From Miscanthus floridulus (taxonomy: Eukaryota > Streptophyta > Magnoliopsida > Poales > Poaceae): DNA of 64,000 bases. Numbering within the stretch: the first letter of the stretch is position 1; each line of letters begins with the position of its first letter. Where the stretch lies: NCBI RefSeq assembly GCF_019320115.1, contig NC_089587.1, positions 82,252,162-82,316,161 of the forward strand. The letters run 5' to 3'. The position numbers were made by a program, and so were the translations under genes. The notes below the pieces were generated by a model that had not been told where the DNA came from, did not search any database, and saw only the letters and a program-made list of their open reading frames with translations. Shown here one piece after another: positions 21,520-34,440 of this stretch.

Positions 21520-24500
21520 GTGAACTACAAGATCGGTGGAAGTTATGTGGTTATTGATAGTGGTTGCACACAACATATGGTTGGTGATCCTCATATGTTC
21601 ACCTCACTAGATAAAGAAGTAGATGGACAAGAAAGAATCATATTTGGAGATAATTCAAAGGGTAAGGTAAATGGATTGGGCAAATTGGCAATATCAAATG
21701 ATCATTCTATCTCAAATGTGCTATATGTTCCTTCATTGACCTTCAACTTGCTATCCATTGGACAATTATGTGATCTTAGCTTCCAATGCTTGTTTACCGA
21801 GAAGGAAGTTGTTATATCTAAGAAGGATGATGAGCAAGTGATATTCAAAGGATTTAGATACAACAACCTATATTTAGTGGACTTCACCTCTGAAGATGCT
21901 AATTTGAAGACTTGCCTATTTACCAAAACAACACTTGGGTGGCTATGGTGTAGAAGACTTGCACATTTTGAGATGAGCTCACTCAAGAAGCTAATGAAGA
22001 ATGATTTGGTGAGAGGGTTGAAGGATGTGAAGTTTGAGAAGGACAAGCTTTGTAGTGCATGTTAAGCCGGCAAGCAAGTTGCAAATACTCATCCAATAAA
22101 AGCTTTCATGTCAACCACAAGAGTGCTAGAACTCCTTCACTTAGACTTATTTGGACCAACAACATACAAGAGTTTGGGAGGAAATCTTTATTGTATTGTG
22201 ATTGTTGATGACTATTTAAGATACACATGGGTATTCTTCCTTCATGACAAATCTGAAGTTGCATCTTGCTTCAAGAAGTTTGACAAGAGAGCACAAAATG
22301 AATTTAAAGTGAAGCTCAAGAAGATTAGAATGGACAACGGTAAAGAATTTGACAACACAAACATAGAAGCCTATTGTGATGAAGTTGGGATCAAGCATGA
22401 GGTCTCCGCAACATATACTCCTCAACAAAATAGTGTAGTTGAGTGAAAGAACCAGACATTGATCACTCTTACAAGAACAATGCTTGATGAGTACAACACT
22501 CTCTATAGGCAGAAGCTATCAACACCGCTTGATATGCATCCAACCGCCTATTCCTTCAAAATTTTCTTGGCAAGACACCTTATGAGTTGCTCAATAGGAA
22601 GAAGCTGGACGTCTCCTTTAGGATGTTTGGTTACAAATGCTATATCTATAAGAAGTGGTAACACCTAGGGAAGTTTCAAAGACATTGTGATATTGGTTTT
22701 CTTGTTGGTTACTTATCAAAGTCCAAAGCATATAGAGAATTTAATCATGCCATAGGCTTGGTTGAAGAAACATATGATGCAGAATTTGATGAATCTAACG
22801 GCTCCCAAGAAGCACATGAGAATCTTGATGATGTAGGTGATGAACCATTGAGGGAGGCTATGAAAAACATTCTGGTTGGAGACATAAAGCCTAATGATGA
22901 TGAAGATGATGTACAAGTGATCAATCCTCCTTCATCAAGTGTGCCACAAGATGATGAAAAAGATGGGAGAGTAGAAAATAAAGATACTCATGTCTCCCAT
23001 GAGCAAATACACAAGCACAAAATGTTGATGCTCCACAACCTCCCCCTCAAGTGGTTGATAGAAAAAATTCATCTCTACTTCAAGCTCATCCATAAGATCT
23101 CATCATAGGGAGTCCATCAAAGGGAGTAATGACTCGCTCACAAAAACTTACTTTATTTATTGAACATCACTCTTTTGTCTCTTGTTTTGAGCCTACCGAG
23201 GTAGAAGAAGCTCTTCAAGATCCAGATTGGATCAATGCCATGCATGAAGAGTTGAACAACTTCACCTGCAATAAAGTTTGGACTCTTGAAGAGCTACCAA
23301 AAGGTGCAAGAGTCATTGAAACAAAGTGGGTGTTTCACAACAAGCAAGATGATCAATGTGCTGTTGTGAGGAACAAGGCAAGACTAGTTGCAAAGGGGTT
23401 CCCTCAAGTTGAAGGTTTGGATTTTGGAGAGACCTTTGCACCGGTTGCAAGACTAGAAGCCATCCGTATCCTCCTTGTATATGCATCACATCATGAAATA
23501 AAACTATATCAAATAGATGTGAAAAGTGTATTTTTAAATAACTTTATTAATGAACTAGTCTATGTTGATCAACCTCCCGGGTTTGAAGACCCTAGATATC
23601 CTAATCATGTTTATAGGTTGTCCAAGGCGTTATATGGGCTTAAGCAAGCCCCAAAAGCTTGGTATGAGCGACTTCAGGACTTCCTCATTGAGAAGGGCTT
23701 CAACATTGGAAAGGTCGACACCACACTATTCACCAAGAAGCTTGATGGACATATCTTCATTTGCCAAGTGTATGTTAATGATATCATCTTTGGATCATCA
23801 AATGAAGATTCTTACAAAGAGTTTGGTGAATTGATATCGAAGGAGTTCGAGATGTCAATGATTGGAGAGCTTACATTCTTTCTTGGTTTTTAAGTCAAGC
23901 AAATGAGAGAAGGGATTTTCATTTCTCAAGAGAAATATACAAATGATCTTCTCAAGAGATTCAAGATGGATGAATGTAAGCCAATCAAGACACCAATGCC
24001 AACTAATGGACATCTCGACCTAGATGAGGGAGGTAACACGATTGATCAAACACTCTTCCGCTCTATGATTGGTAGCTTATTATATTTAACCGCATCTAGG
24101 CCCGACATCATGTTTAGTGTGTGTATGTGTGCTAGATTCCAAGCTAATCCTAAGGAAACTCTTTTGATTGCCGTTAAAAGAATCCTTAGGTATTTTAAGC
24201 ATACACCAAGCATTGGCCTTTGGTATCCCAAAGGAGCTATATTTGAATCAGTTGGCTATTCAGATTCAGATTATGCCGGTTGCAAAGTTGATAGAAAAAG
24301 CACATCCAGAGGGCGCCATTTGCTTGGTGGATCACTTGTGTCTTGGTCCTCCAAGAAACAAAATAGTGTGGCTTTATCTACCGCCGAAGCAGAATACATT
24401 GCCACGGGTGCTTGTTATGCACAGATACTTTATATGAAACAAACTTTGCTAGACTATGGAGTAGTTCTAGAAAAAGTACCTCTTTTGTGCGATAATGAAA

Positions 24501-24730
24501 GTACGGTAAAACTTGCAAATAATTCGGTTCAACACTCTCGCACCAAGCACATAGATACTCGCCATCACCTTTTTAGAGATCATGTTGCAAAGAATGATAT
24601 TTCATTAGAAGGTGTAAGGACCGAGGATCAATTGGCGGATATCTTCACTAAACCACTAGATGAGGTGACTTTTTGTCGATTACGGAATGAGCTCAATGTG
24701 CTTGATTTTAGTAACTTCACTAAAAAATGA
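21520..24730 (+). pseudogene. Ty1/copia pol: protease, integrase, RT, RNase H (inactivated)
   Basis: The protease has VIDSGCTQHM near 21550. The GAG-pre-integrase region (LAHFEMSSLKKL..CSAC) ends at TAA 22063-22065. The integrase core is at 22108-22446 with DLFGP, MDNGKEF and PQQNSVVE, so all three D,D,E positions are kept, but TGA follows at 22444-22446. The integrase tail and linker (22459-23108) are frame-broken. RT is at 23129-23893 (VWTLEELPKGARVI, LYQIDVKSVFLNNF, YGLKQAPKAWYERL), and its catalytic box reads YVND (23771-23782) where copy 2 has YVDD. TAA at 23891-23893 interrupts it (CAA in copy 2). RNase H is at 23903-24730 (YSDSDYAG, STAEAEYIA, LCDNESTVKLA, TKHIDTRHHLFRDH) and is intact to the natural stop. 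Confidence 0.9.
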
Positions 24731-26236
24731 GCTTGTGTTGTCCCTTGCATTGCATTGCATTGCATTGTAATATACAACATGTTTACTTTTTGGTAATGCA
24801 TATAGGGCTTGTCTAACTTGGTTAAGATAACTACCGAAAAGCGAGTGAAGAAGCTTAACCTTGGATCAAACTTGACAAGCAACTAGATTTACTTTCAAGT
24901 ATTGCATTGCAAATGCATGAATGTTGCTTTGTCATTTATCTTCAATTGCCCTCTTATTGCCTATTTTCTTAAAAAGAATTATAGCCTAAGGCAAAATATT
25001 TTAAAAATTTTAAGGGTTTGAGAGAGGTCACTCACATCAGTCCCAATTGGTGTTTATTAGGATCTTATTGAAGTTGGGACTTGATTGGGAACAGGCAGCA
25101 TGAAGGACTCTGAAGATTTGCTGGAAAAAGAGTGACCAGACGCTGCACTGGACTCTGAAGTCCAGCGTTCGGTCAGTTCATAGAAGGTGAACCTTGCTAC
25201 GAAGGAGTGACCAGACTCTGCTATTCAGCGTCTGGTCAGAAGGCGTTCCTGCGTCCAATCGATCGAAGACGAAGGAGATAGGTTGGATTGGACTCTGGCT
25301 ACGTCCGGTCAATGGTGATCGGACGCGTCCGATCATGATTCTAGGGGTTTTGGATCTCTCTAGAATCGACCAGACTCTGGGTGGCAGCGTCCGGTCGTTG
25401 CCACTAGAGCGTTCGGTCAGTTGAAATCGTGCGGGTTCAGGACTTCTTCTCTGTTTCCTTTTCTATCTCGTCGGGGTACCCCTTATATCCCAATCCAACG
25501 CGCCATTACATCCCACACCACATCCAATCCACCATTGAACCGTCATCGCCGCCTGCGCAGCACTCGTGCCCTAGCTGCCGCCTCCTAAGCCACCGTGTGC
25601 CCGCGCCCTAGCTCCACGCCACCGCAGCAGCGCCACCTGACCACTATGCCGCCCTGCTCTTGCGCTCGCACCGCCACAACCTCATCCCGCGCTCCCATGC
25701 CTAATCTGCCACCGCACGCCCCGCGCGTCACCACGCTCGCACCGTGCTCCAGCGTCGTCGCCATACCAAACAGCAGCGCTGCCCGTGCCCGAGCCTCTGT
25801 GCCAGCAAGAAGCCCACGCTATGCCCTAATGCTACCGTACCCCTACATTGCTCCTCGTCGGTGACCTAGCCACTACCTCCACATCTTCTCGGTCACTGAA
25901 CTTCATCGAGCTAGAACCTTAACCCTAGCCGATTCGGTGGTTCCCTGCGTGTCGTTTTTCTTCTCTTTGGATTGCCGGTTCATCAGGTAGCAAGCCCTTG
26001 ATTCCAATTTCCTACCTAATTGCTTGCTTCTTAGGGTTTTGTATCTCTAGATATATTGTATTTATTTGTATATCCTATCTATTCTATTGTGCAGCGAGTC
26101 ATTGTCGTTGTGGTCCCATTAGCAGCTGTTAGTCAACTCGGGGCCAAGCTCGTGAGTATGGACCGAGGCCAAGCCTCGGAAGTGACAGTTGGCAGTTGAT
26201 TCTTGTCAGGGCAGTTGTTCTTTTCAGCTTCATTAG
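24731..26236 (+). other. Non-coding leader region between pol and env-like ORF
   Basis: No conserved ORF. It holds a TGCAT microsatellite (24746-24767), a second cluster of CCGGTCA/GACCGGA-type motifs (25120-25425) like those in the LTR, a CCTTATATCCCAATCC box (25481-25496), a GC-rich stretch, and a plausible GT-AG intron 25987-26094 (CAG|GTAGCA ... TGTGCAG|CGAG) ahead of the env-like start. This looks like a separate promoter and spliced leader for the third ORF. That is an inference; the arrangement is conserved in copy 2 (58409-59869). Confidence 0.5.
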
Positions 26237-28600
26237 ATGGCTCGTGTCAAGAATGTCGGAGGAGGTCCCGGTGATGAGGATTTGAGGCCCCCGCCTCACC
26301 AGCCTGCAGATACAAAAGGCAAGGTGATGAAGAAGCTAGCGACAAAGAAGCGCAAGTACCTTGATGTAGATACAGTGAGAGCAGCCGCAATTGCAGAGGC
26401 CGCAGAGCGTGTAGAGAGAGGAGGTACTCGGAGTGGTGTTGTTATTACAGATCAGCTTTTTCTTCATCTACAAGGGCTGCACTTGAGCAGGTTGAGCGCC
26501 GTCATGGTGGTCCAGCTAGGACTGTCATGGTTGGAGGACGAGGTATGGCTATTGATGAGAGTCAGCCTTAGGGGGAGTCACAGCAGCAACCACAGTCAGT
26601 AGAGCAAAGTCGGGAGGGAGAGTAGGCCGAGGAGACAAAGCAAGCACCTCAGCCATAGCTTCGCCGCTCTAGTCGTACCCGTGCTCTAGTCACACCGAGG
26701 TTAGAGACATAGCAGAGGGGTTCTCATCCACCGCCTAGACTACAGGGTTCGCCTCCAGTGACTCACTTAGATTTGAGGGCCGCCACGGCCAAACAGGTGC
26801 AGCAGCTCAGATTTATGGACTTTGAGCAGTGGTTCCCGCTGAGGAGAGATGACCGAGCTTTAGAGGGTTTCTACACACCACTGTAGGAAGATTTTTATAA
26901 TGCATATCTTAATAGTGAGGCTGTATTCATATCTCAAAGGGTGTGCAACATTGAGTCCATTATAGCAGCAGCTGTAGAGCATATTCGCCCTTACCTAGCT
27001 TACCTGCCAGGGCTGATAGATTTACTTAGATGGACAAGCTTATATGTTCTATCTTGGGTCCGTCAGTTCTATGCTACACTCTGGATTAACCCACAGCACA
27101 TATTCATTCACTTTGCTTTCAGAGGTAGAGATTACAAGCTAATGAGCTCAAGGGCCAGAGAGATTCTCAGGCTTCAAGAGTAGCCAGTCCGGCTTCATGA
27201 GGTTTGCTATGGATAGACAGCGCCTCCCAGATGCCCTCATGGCATTATGGTGCCCCCTACAAATCTAGTCCGCCATTGCTTCACAGAGCCTTTCGACGAG
27301 GGGTCGAGCAGGACACCTAGTGATCTCACTCCTACTGCAAGAGTGCTTGATGCTATTATGAGGAGGACACTGCTTCTGAGGATGGGGTATCGCGAGGGCT
27401 TGACACGCATACAACTATGGCTTCTAAACTCTCTGATGTAGCAGACTTTGTTTGACATTTGGGATCTCCTTTTATTAGAGATGGATGATACTATTGCAGA
27501 GGGGTTCAAGGGTCATAGGCAGCTGCCATATGCTTATTCGATTATATTCTTGATCCATAGGGAAGTTACTATGAGGCCACCTAAGATGCTGGTAGAGTAT
27601 AGTGGTGCTACTATAGAGTTCCCTGCATACAACATGACTCAGATGATCCGCCATAGTGCAGTGAGGACACCCAGCCAGCCGTGCCATCGTCTAGAGGTGC
27701 CAAAGACTGTAGCCTAGCAGGATGAGACCATTAGGGGCATAGCAGCTACAGAGGAGGAGCAGTTAGATGCTGAGCAGGAGGGGATGGTCGAGAGCGACCC
27801 TAGTGACAGCTTAGATATGACTACCGTGATATCCCTCAGATGCATCCACGACGACATGACTATGAGGCCAGTAGCTCCAGTTTAGCTCCACCTACACCGT
27901 AGATAGACCCCGCTCTACTTGCCATACTTGAGCGGATGAGACAGGATAAGGCTCGCCAGGCTCACGAGACCACTGCTACATTTGCACAGTTTTAGACTCG
28001 GCCAGATGAGTTCCAGCGATAGCAGCAGGTGATCCAACAGTAGCAGCAGCAGCAGGCCATGCATCAGCAGCAGCTTGTCATGCAGCAACAGCTACTTGGG
28101 TTTATGCAGCATGTTGTGACAGCTATTGGGGCTCCACCGCCACAACCTTCGCCCCACCTTGGTTAGCCTGCCACCACTTCTATGACTCTAGTTGTACAGC
28201 CCAGTGAGCTTCAGACTCAGGGACATCCAGCGCCACAGTTTCCTTCACCTACAGAGCAGGTGTCCTAGTAGTTTGCTTCGCTAGTGCCAGCCCCACAGTT
28301 CACTCCTCTTCATACGGGCTTTACTTCGCCTCAGAGTTCATCAGTGCTCACCCAGTTTCTAGGAGCCTTGGTGCTTTATTTAGTGAGTTGATAGGGTAGC
28401 CTACTCCACTAGAGCTACATGTCCTAGGTCCTTCCATAGTTGCACCTATTACTGGGACTACAAAGACGCCCCCTTTGTCAGTTGCATCATTAGAGCAGGC
28501 AACGCCGGTTATAGATCCGACCCAGACCACTTCAGCATCGCTTCTAGCTACAGAGGGTCAGACTGCTCAGAGCTCAGGATCAGATGATGATTGCACATAG
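26237..28600 (+). pseudogene. env-like third ORF of SIRE-type copia (decayed)
   Basis: The start MARVKNVGGGPGDEDLR is conserved at 59870 in copy 2. A basic KKLATKKRKY stretch follows. Then comes a conserved central domain (about 26815-27180): DFEQWFPLRRDD, VFISQRVCNIESI, HIRPYLAYLPGLIDLL, WVRQFYATLWI and FAFRGRDYKLMSSRAREI. A second domain covers 27247-27717, followed by an acidic stretch (27740-27830) and a long Gln-rich coiled coil (27930-28110, QQQQQ runs). The tail is Pro/Ser/Thr-rich to about 28600. Many in-frame TAG codons stand where copy 2 has CAG, for example 27715-27717. I see no convincing signal peptide or fusion peptide. It is called env-like only by position and lineage; a captured host protein is an alternative. 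Confidence 0.65.
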
Positions 28601-29125
28601 TTCCAGCTCGCTCCTCACACCCCCAGCGTCCGACTCATCCGCTGCAGCCCCACCGACCGACCCTTAGGTTTTGGTGTTTGACGCCAAAGGGAGAGAGGGA
28701 TTGAGTATGTTAGACTAGGGGGATCTTAGTTTATCTATTATATTTGGTTTTTATGTATGATACACTATTATGCATTCGTGTGTTTACTTTTATACATAAA
28801 ACTATATTTATGTGATAGTGATATCTACGTGATCGTGATACGTGACATGTGTGCTCTCTACTTTGAATCATTTATATGTCATATCACTTGTGTTATGCTC
28901 ATTTGCTTTGCTTCCGCGTTTTACTCCGATGCAAATGAGCTTTATCACTTGTACTCTTGCTTATTTAATATCTTTTGAGTACATCATATTGGCTTGGGTC
29001 ATATAAGCTTGCCTAACACTTTTGTTCTTAATGTCAAAAGCTTATATGAACCAAGCATGTTAAAAATCTCATCTCTTTCACATACTCGAGGTGGTATTGT
29101 CATCAATCACCAAAAATGGAGAGAT
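28601..29125 (+). other. 3' untranslated region and degenerate polypurine tract
   Basis: AT-rich, no gene. It ends in CAAAAATGGAGAGAT (29111-29125), a damaged polypurine tract; copy 2 keeps AAAAAGGGGGAGAT (62686-62699). Near 28990-29060 the phrases CATATAAGCTTGCCTAAC and GCTTATATGAACCAAGC form an imperfect inverted repeat that could fold in the transcript. Confidence 0.65.
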
Positions 29126-30553
29126 TGAAAGCATCTAGGCCCCTAGTTGGGTTTCACTGATTAATGACAATACGTGATTACTATGACTAACGTGTGTTTT
29201 GCAGAGGCAATTAAGTTAGGTCACGGTAATGGAGATCGATTGGGCTATCATGGTGGTCAAGCCCCTATGATAGAAATCGTTTCGGTTTTCAAAGGATGAA
29301 CGACAAGGTTAAGAATGGACTAGTTCTAAGTGTCGTTTGGTGTTGAGGAGAAACTTATAGTAGTTTAGGACTTTGTTTTTTCTTTGGCCGTACTATTAAG
29401 GGGGGTATAAACGGATAGCTTGACCTAGGTGAGTCTAGTGAGTTAGGTGTGGTGCACACTTGCTAAATCTAGCACTAGGTAGCTCCTAAAAAGCCCTTAG
29501 ATCCATTGGAGCAAACTTCATTCACGTATGATCGAGAGTTAGAAGTGAATGGAGGGTCAAATATTGACCGGACGCTGGTTCCAGAGTGACTGGACGCTGG
29601 CGCAGAGTCCGGTCAGTTCATTTGATCAAGGTGATTTTGTCTGGTGCGACCGGACGCTGAGAGGTGAGTGACCGGACGCTGGGTCTCAGCATCCGATCGA
29701 CTCCAGTAAGGTTCCAGAGAGGGAAAATCGTGACCGGACGCGTCCGGTCACAACTTAAACACTGGAGTTTGTGGAGAACATGACCGGAGCGTCCGGTCAC
29801 CCCGCAAAGGCACATAACGGTTCATTTTTCAACCAAGGTTATAAATACTTCCTCTATTCGTGTGAGGGGGTATTTTTGCTCATTTCAACAACTGAGAAAC
29901 ACCTTTGAGAGTGCCAAGAAGAGCAAGGTCCTAGTGAGGTGATTGAGATTTGAGAATCCCAAAGAGAGCCCTTATTAGTGAAAGCCAGAGTAGCAAAGTG
30001 TGCATCCACCCTTCTCATTAGACTTGTCATGGTCAAGTGAGAGTTCGTGTTTGTTACTCTTAGTGATCGCCATCACCTAGATGGGTTGGTGGTGATTGGG
30101 AGCTTGGTGATCATCCGGCGGAGCTTATGGATGACCAACTCAAGTTGTGAACGGTTGTGGGTGATTCACCGCAACGGAGTGTCAAATAATCAACCCGTAG
30201 AGAGCACTTGATCCTTGCGTGGATCAAGGAGGAGCTACACCCTTACGCGGGTGCTCCAACGAGGACTAGTGGGGAGTGACGACCCTCCGATACCATGGTA
30301 AAATATTGCCGTGTTCCTCCTTTTCTCTTTACCTTGAGCATTTACTTTGAACAATTCAATTCTTGTCTTTACATTCATAGAATTGCCATGTTAGAGTAGG
30401 ATTGGAACATAGGTTCCTAAACTTTTATGCGGTAGATCAATAGAAACAATTTCTAGGCACAAGGGGTTAATTGGGCTAACTGTAGAACTTAATTATTGCA
30501 AAAAATTAGAATTAGTCCAATTCTCCCTTCTCTTGGACATCTTAATCCTTTCA
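29126..30553 (+). repeat. 3' LTR of copia copy 1
   Basis: TGAAAGCATC to CCTTTCA, closely similar to 17598-19072 but with independent substitutions and small deletions (for example fewer CCGGTCA motifs around 29750). The visible divergence between the two LTRs shows the insertion is not recent. CTAGT follows. Confidence 0.92.
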
Positions 30554-30833
30554 CTAGTATCTTAAATAAGTATATGTACTACAAGTACATACTTAACCGA
30601 TCTAATTATATATTTGTCTTTGTGGTATCTTCCTTTGTTCATTCTATAACACGGTATATATAGACTATCAAACACGTCCATGTGTTACAGCAGACAATGT
30701 GTAATTTGTTGTGTGACCTCACCTAGACGACCTGTGGTTAGGAGATTTATTTATTTAACGATTATGTCATGTGTTTCGATTCGTCTTGATATCAAATATG
30801 TACTATATATATATGTCTGCACGTGTTCGTGTG
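30554..30833. repeat. Spacer module F, right-hand remnant, ending at a recombination junction
   Basis: Continuation of the F copy interrupted by the copia (CTAGTATCTTAAATAAGTAT onward) as far as TGTCTGCACGTGT. In uninterrupted F copies this is followed by ACTAAATCC (32813). Here it switches to TCGTGTGGCGGACTAATAG, which belongs to module D2 (39510 region). No gene. Confidence 0.8.
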
Positions 30834-32247
30834 GCGGACTAATAGCTCATTGATTTCGCCGGGCGATCGAGCTGAGGCCGCGTCATTTTGCTGGCGTTGC
30901 AGCGGTGACGACGGCATCCGCATCATGCATACTATCGTGTACGTGCATCATCAGACACACACGACTAGCAGACCGGTAGAGTAATAGGTCGTAGCACGCT
31001 GCGGGACTTTTTTTTTGAATCAGCTGCAGGACTATTTTTTTTATTAAAGAATGCAATTAATTAGCTCCGCCGCCGCATGCTTAAGGGCATATAGAACAGA
31101 CAGAAGTTCTTCCAATTTACAACAGCACACAGACAGCTGTGGTCTATTTAGCTGTCCACAAATCGTTTAATGCTTGCATGTTGCTATGATCACTTATGAA
31201 TATCAATCCTATATACCATTGTGTTGCTAATTGGTGCAAAACAAATCATTCAAAGTAAATCATATATATTATATATATAATGTAATATAATATATTTCAT
31301 CATAAATCAAATATAGCTTACGTCTTCTTCCTCGTCATAAACCAAATATAGCATAGAGAGATGGATGGTTCACATGCTTGTTGCCTATATAGGGTACGTA
31401 TAATTGTATTTCAGGTGTATTTCTTCTTTTGTTTTTGTATAGGAAAATGGCAAGGTGACAAAGGTGTGACCTTGCTCGTCCATTAAACAACACGGCAGGC
31501 ACAGAGCACACAGCAATGATTAGTATTTTTCTGAAATCTAACTGGTTGCAAGAACAAAGAAAAATATTCTGCCACTCAACACCAAGAATCACAAGAAATT
31601 TTCTAGCAGTATAGTTTTGAGACAGCAAAAAAATTGATCTTAGAACTGACTGGGGAATAATAATTCATATCTCGTCAGAACAGTTCTTTTTGTCAGAACA
31701 GATATTCACAGGGAACAGAACAACAAGATTGATGACTATAGAGCTCGCTGGTGGAGGAAGCCATAGTCAGATCGACCATCTGCTCATGCGCCGCCGCCGC
31801 CTCATGGTTGCTGCAAATTTAGGGAGGGAAGGAGCTGCTGTTGCGAATCGATAGGGCAATGGAGAAGAACTCGCGCGTGCGGAACAAGAGAAACTCACAC
31901 CAAGTTTGGCCGCAGGTAGATCCCCACGCGCGCTGCTAGGAGACGACGTCCCGTACAATGGCGCTTCTGCCGTCGTGTTAGCCTCGGAGCACGCGTCGCA
32001 GCCGTCGCCTCACGTGAGGACGGCTTTCCTTTCTCGCTTCATTCAATGTCACCGGAGGGGGTGTTTTTTACAAATATACATCTCTACAGAGGGCACTCCT
32101 GCGTCCGCCCTAAAACGTCCTAGGACGAGGACGAGGACGTCGCAGGTACAGCCTACGGTCGGCCGGCGCCGGTCTCCGTCGTCCGCAGACACGCTGGAAG
32201 GCTAGCTGCCTGTTGGAACACGTACGTACAGAAAGCGGCTGGGTTGG
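30834..32247. repeat. Duplicated spacer module D2 (copy B), without CACTA
   Basis: Collinear with 5440-6770 and 42185-43820. It keeps the CATCATCAGACACACACGAC stretch (30946) that copy A lacks, the AT palindrome (31265-31290) and the ACGTACGTACAGAAAGCGGC end (32219-32238). It then passes from GGTTGGGTGCCTACGAC directly into TAGGGCCTAGGGG of module F. It therefore never had the CACTA or lost it with about 60 bp around the site. No supported gene; the minus-strand frame 31335-31628 is only partly shared between copies. Confidence 0.8.
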
Positions 32248-34440
32248 GTGCCTACGACTAGGGCCTAGGGGCATGTATATATACGGTAGTGCCGCTCACG
32301 CTCATCATCACTCCGTGTCAAGCAAAGGCAACCACACGGCAACGCACATAATTAAATGCATGATTAACACCTTACCGATACACATGTAAAGCGTACACCC
32401 GCTCATGCATCGCGAGTATATATATATGTACTCTATCTAGTACTCCCGTACGTACCTTTTGCGTGGGTAACCAAATGTTCCTGGCTACTAGTAATCTAGT
32501 ATTACCAGTTCATCCATCCGTACATGCTTCCACACATGGTCTTACTAGTCTCTTAGACAAGTACATGTACTACAAGTACATACTTAACCGATCTAATTAT
32601 ATATTTGTCTTTGTGGTCTCTTCCTTTGTTCATTCTATAACACGGTATATATAGACTATCAAACACGTCCATGTGTTACAGCAGACAATGTGTAATTTGT
32701 TGTGTGACCTCACCTAGACGACCTGTGGTTAGGAGATTTATTTATTTAACGATCATGTCGTGTGTTTCGATTCGTCTTGAGATCAAATATGTACTATATG
32801 TCTGCACGTGTACTAAATCCATATAGGCATGGGAAAGAGTGAGGGACTAGAAAAACGCCCTGTATTCCAATTCATTTTGGAATCAGAGTATCGGACTACA
32901 CACCGTTGCTTGACACCAACCCGTACGGATACAAGAGATTGGATCCATCAGATTCCCATCGGATGGTTATGAGGAATAACATATGAAGAAACTTTTCTCC
33001 CTTTAATATTAGACTAGTAAATATGTCCCTGCGTTGCGACTTATATGTCATTTGTTGTCTTCTATGGATATATTACTTTTACTATGTATCTAGACATTTT
33101 GTATATCTACGTGTATAGTAAAAACTATGTACCTAGAATATCCAAGACGGTCTATAGGGTGGTATTATTTATGTTTCACCATTTATGAAATTTAAAAACT
33201 ATAATTTATTTTGTGACTAGCCGCTAAATGTCGATAGCCCCCTATTTATTACACTGCTATAGTTAAATATTGATTTTTGGGACGTTTGAGGACCATAAAA
33301 ACTAATTTTAATCTCTATAATTAAAGTCAACAAGGATTACGTGTTGCTGACATGTTTATAATACTTATGATTATAATGGAAAACTTACTTGAGTTTTCAC
33401 AAGCTAGCCTCTTCGCTTATCACATAGATACATTTATTTAGACCAGATTAGACAATAAACTATTTAAAATTTTTATTCACATTTTTTATTAGTTGAATCA
33501 CCTGCTAAACCAGGTTTCAATAAGAATATGTTTCTGATCAAACTTACGTTAACAAGTTGGTAGTAGAAAATTTGTCTTAGAGAAAATCAACAGTTGAAAA
33601 ATCCATAATAATTATTTTTATTAAAAAAGTCAATGGAAAAAAATCACCTAAGAGGGTCACGGATGCAAAAGAAAAAACAAAACAAATCATAAATAAATAA
33701 ATCGGACGGAAGGCCAACAAAAAAAATCAAACAAAAACTGAAGTGCACCCAAAGGAATGGAGGAAAGAAAATTAATATTGATTAGACCTAAACTGAACGG
33801 GACATGGACTCGGAAAAAAGGATAGGGGACATAATCGAACAATAGATCTTAAAGTGGAAGGGGATTAGAGCTGGATGAAAATAATTATATTGCAGAAATT
33901 TTGGCCATAAATATAGAAAAAATAGAGAGTAGAATAGGATTAGGATTCTTACCGAAGTTTACTCAGGACTTGAAAGGATCTATTTGAATTAGGATTTGAA
34001 TTTGTACCTATTCAGGTTACCTCAGAAAGCTCTACGTATGTTATTATATATAGAAAACATAAGAAGTTGTAGAGAGATAAAAATTAATAGTTTTCACATT
34101 CACGGAGCTAGTCAGAGAAGGTCATACAAAAAAAAAGGGTACAAAAATGGGCTGAAATTTTGCCTCTTTATTATTAGGTATAGAAAGAAAACAGAAGAAA
34201 TTGTAGAGAGACGAACATTAATAGTTTTCACATTCGCAGAATTAGTTAGAGGAGACCATACCAAAAAAATGGGTAACAAAAAAATGGACTGAAATTTTGA
34301 CTCTTCATTATTAGGTATATATATATAGATATAGATATATATATAGATATAGATAAATACAGATATCCTATAATCCTTACCTAGTTATGATGAATTTATC
34401 ATATACTCTACATGCTTTTTAGTATTTCATCGCCCATATC
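32248..34440. repeat. Spacer modules F and G (third copy)
   Basis: F is at 32248-32815 with the empty sites for the hAT (TGCATCGCGAG, 32407 region) and the copia (CTTACTAGTCTC, 32540 region). G is at 32820-34440. It shares with 46075-48060 the deletion of about 550 bp that removes the Stowaway region (joined at GTGACTAGCC, 33216). A GATATA microsatellite is at 34316-34352. No gene. Confidence 0.82.

Larger units (their letters stand above)
17598..30553 (+). mobile_element. Complete SIRE/Maximus-type Ty1/copia retrotransposon (copy 1)
   Basis: A 12.96-kb element has two LTRs, an initiator-Met primer-binding site, gag with two CCHC knuckles, pol in copia order (protease, integrase, RT, RNase H) and an env-like third ORF before the 3' LTR. 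The flanking 5-mers are CTAAT (17593-17597) and CTAGT (30554-30558). The undisturbed spacer reads CTTACTAGTCTC, so the duplication was CTAGT with one later change. Multiple stops and a changed RT active site make it non-autonomous now. Confidence 0.93.

Noticed and set aside
25429..25864. Pro/Ser-rich frames in the copia pol-env spacer
   Set aside because: Low-complexity GC-rich leader; frames are not maintained in copy 2 (59317-59502).
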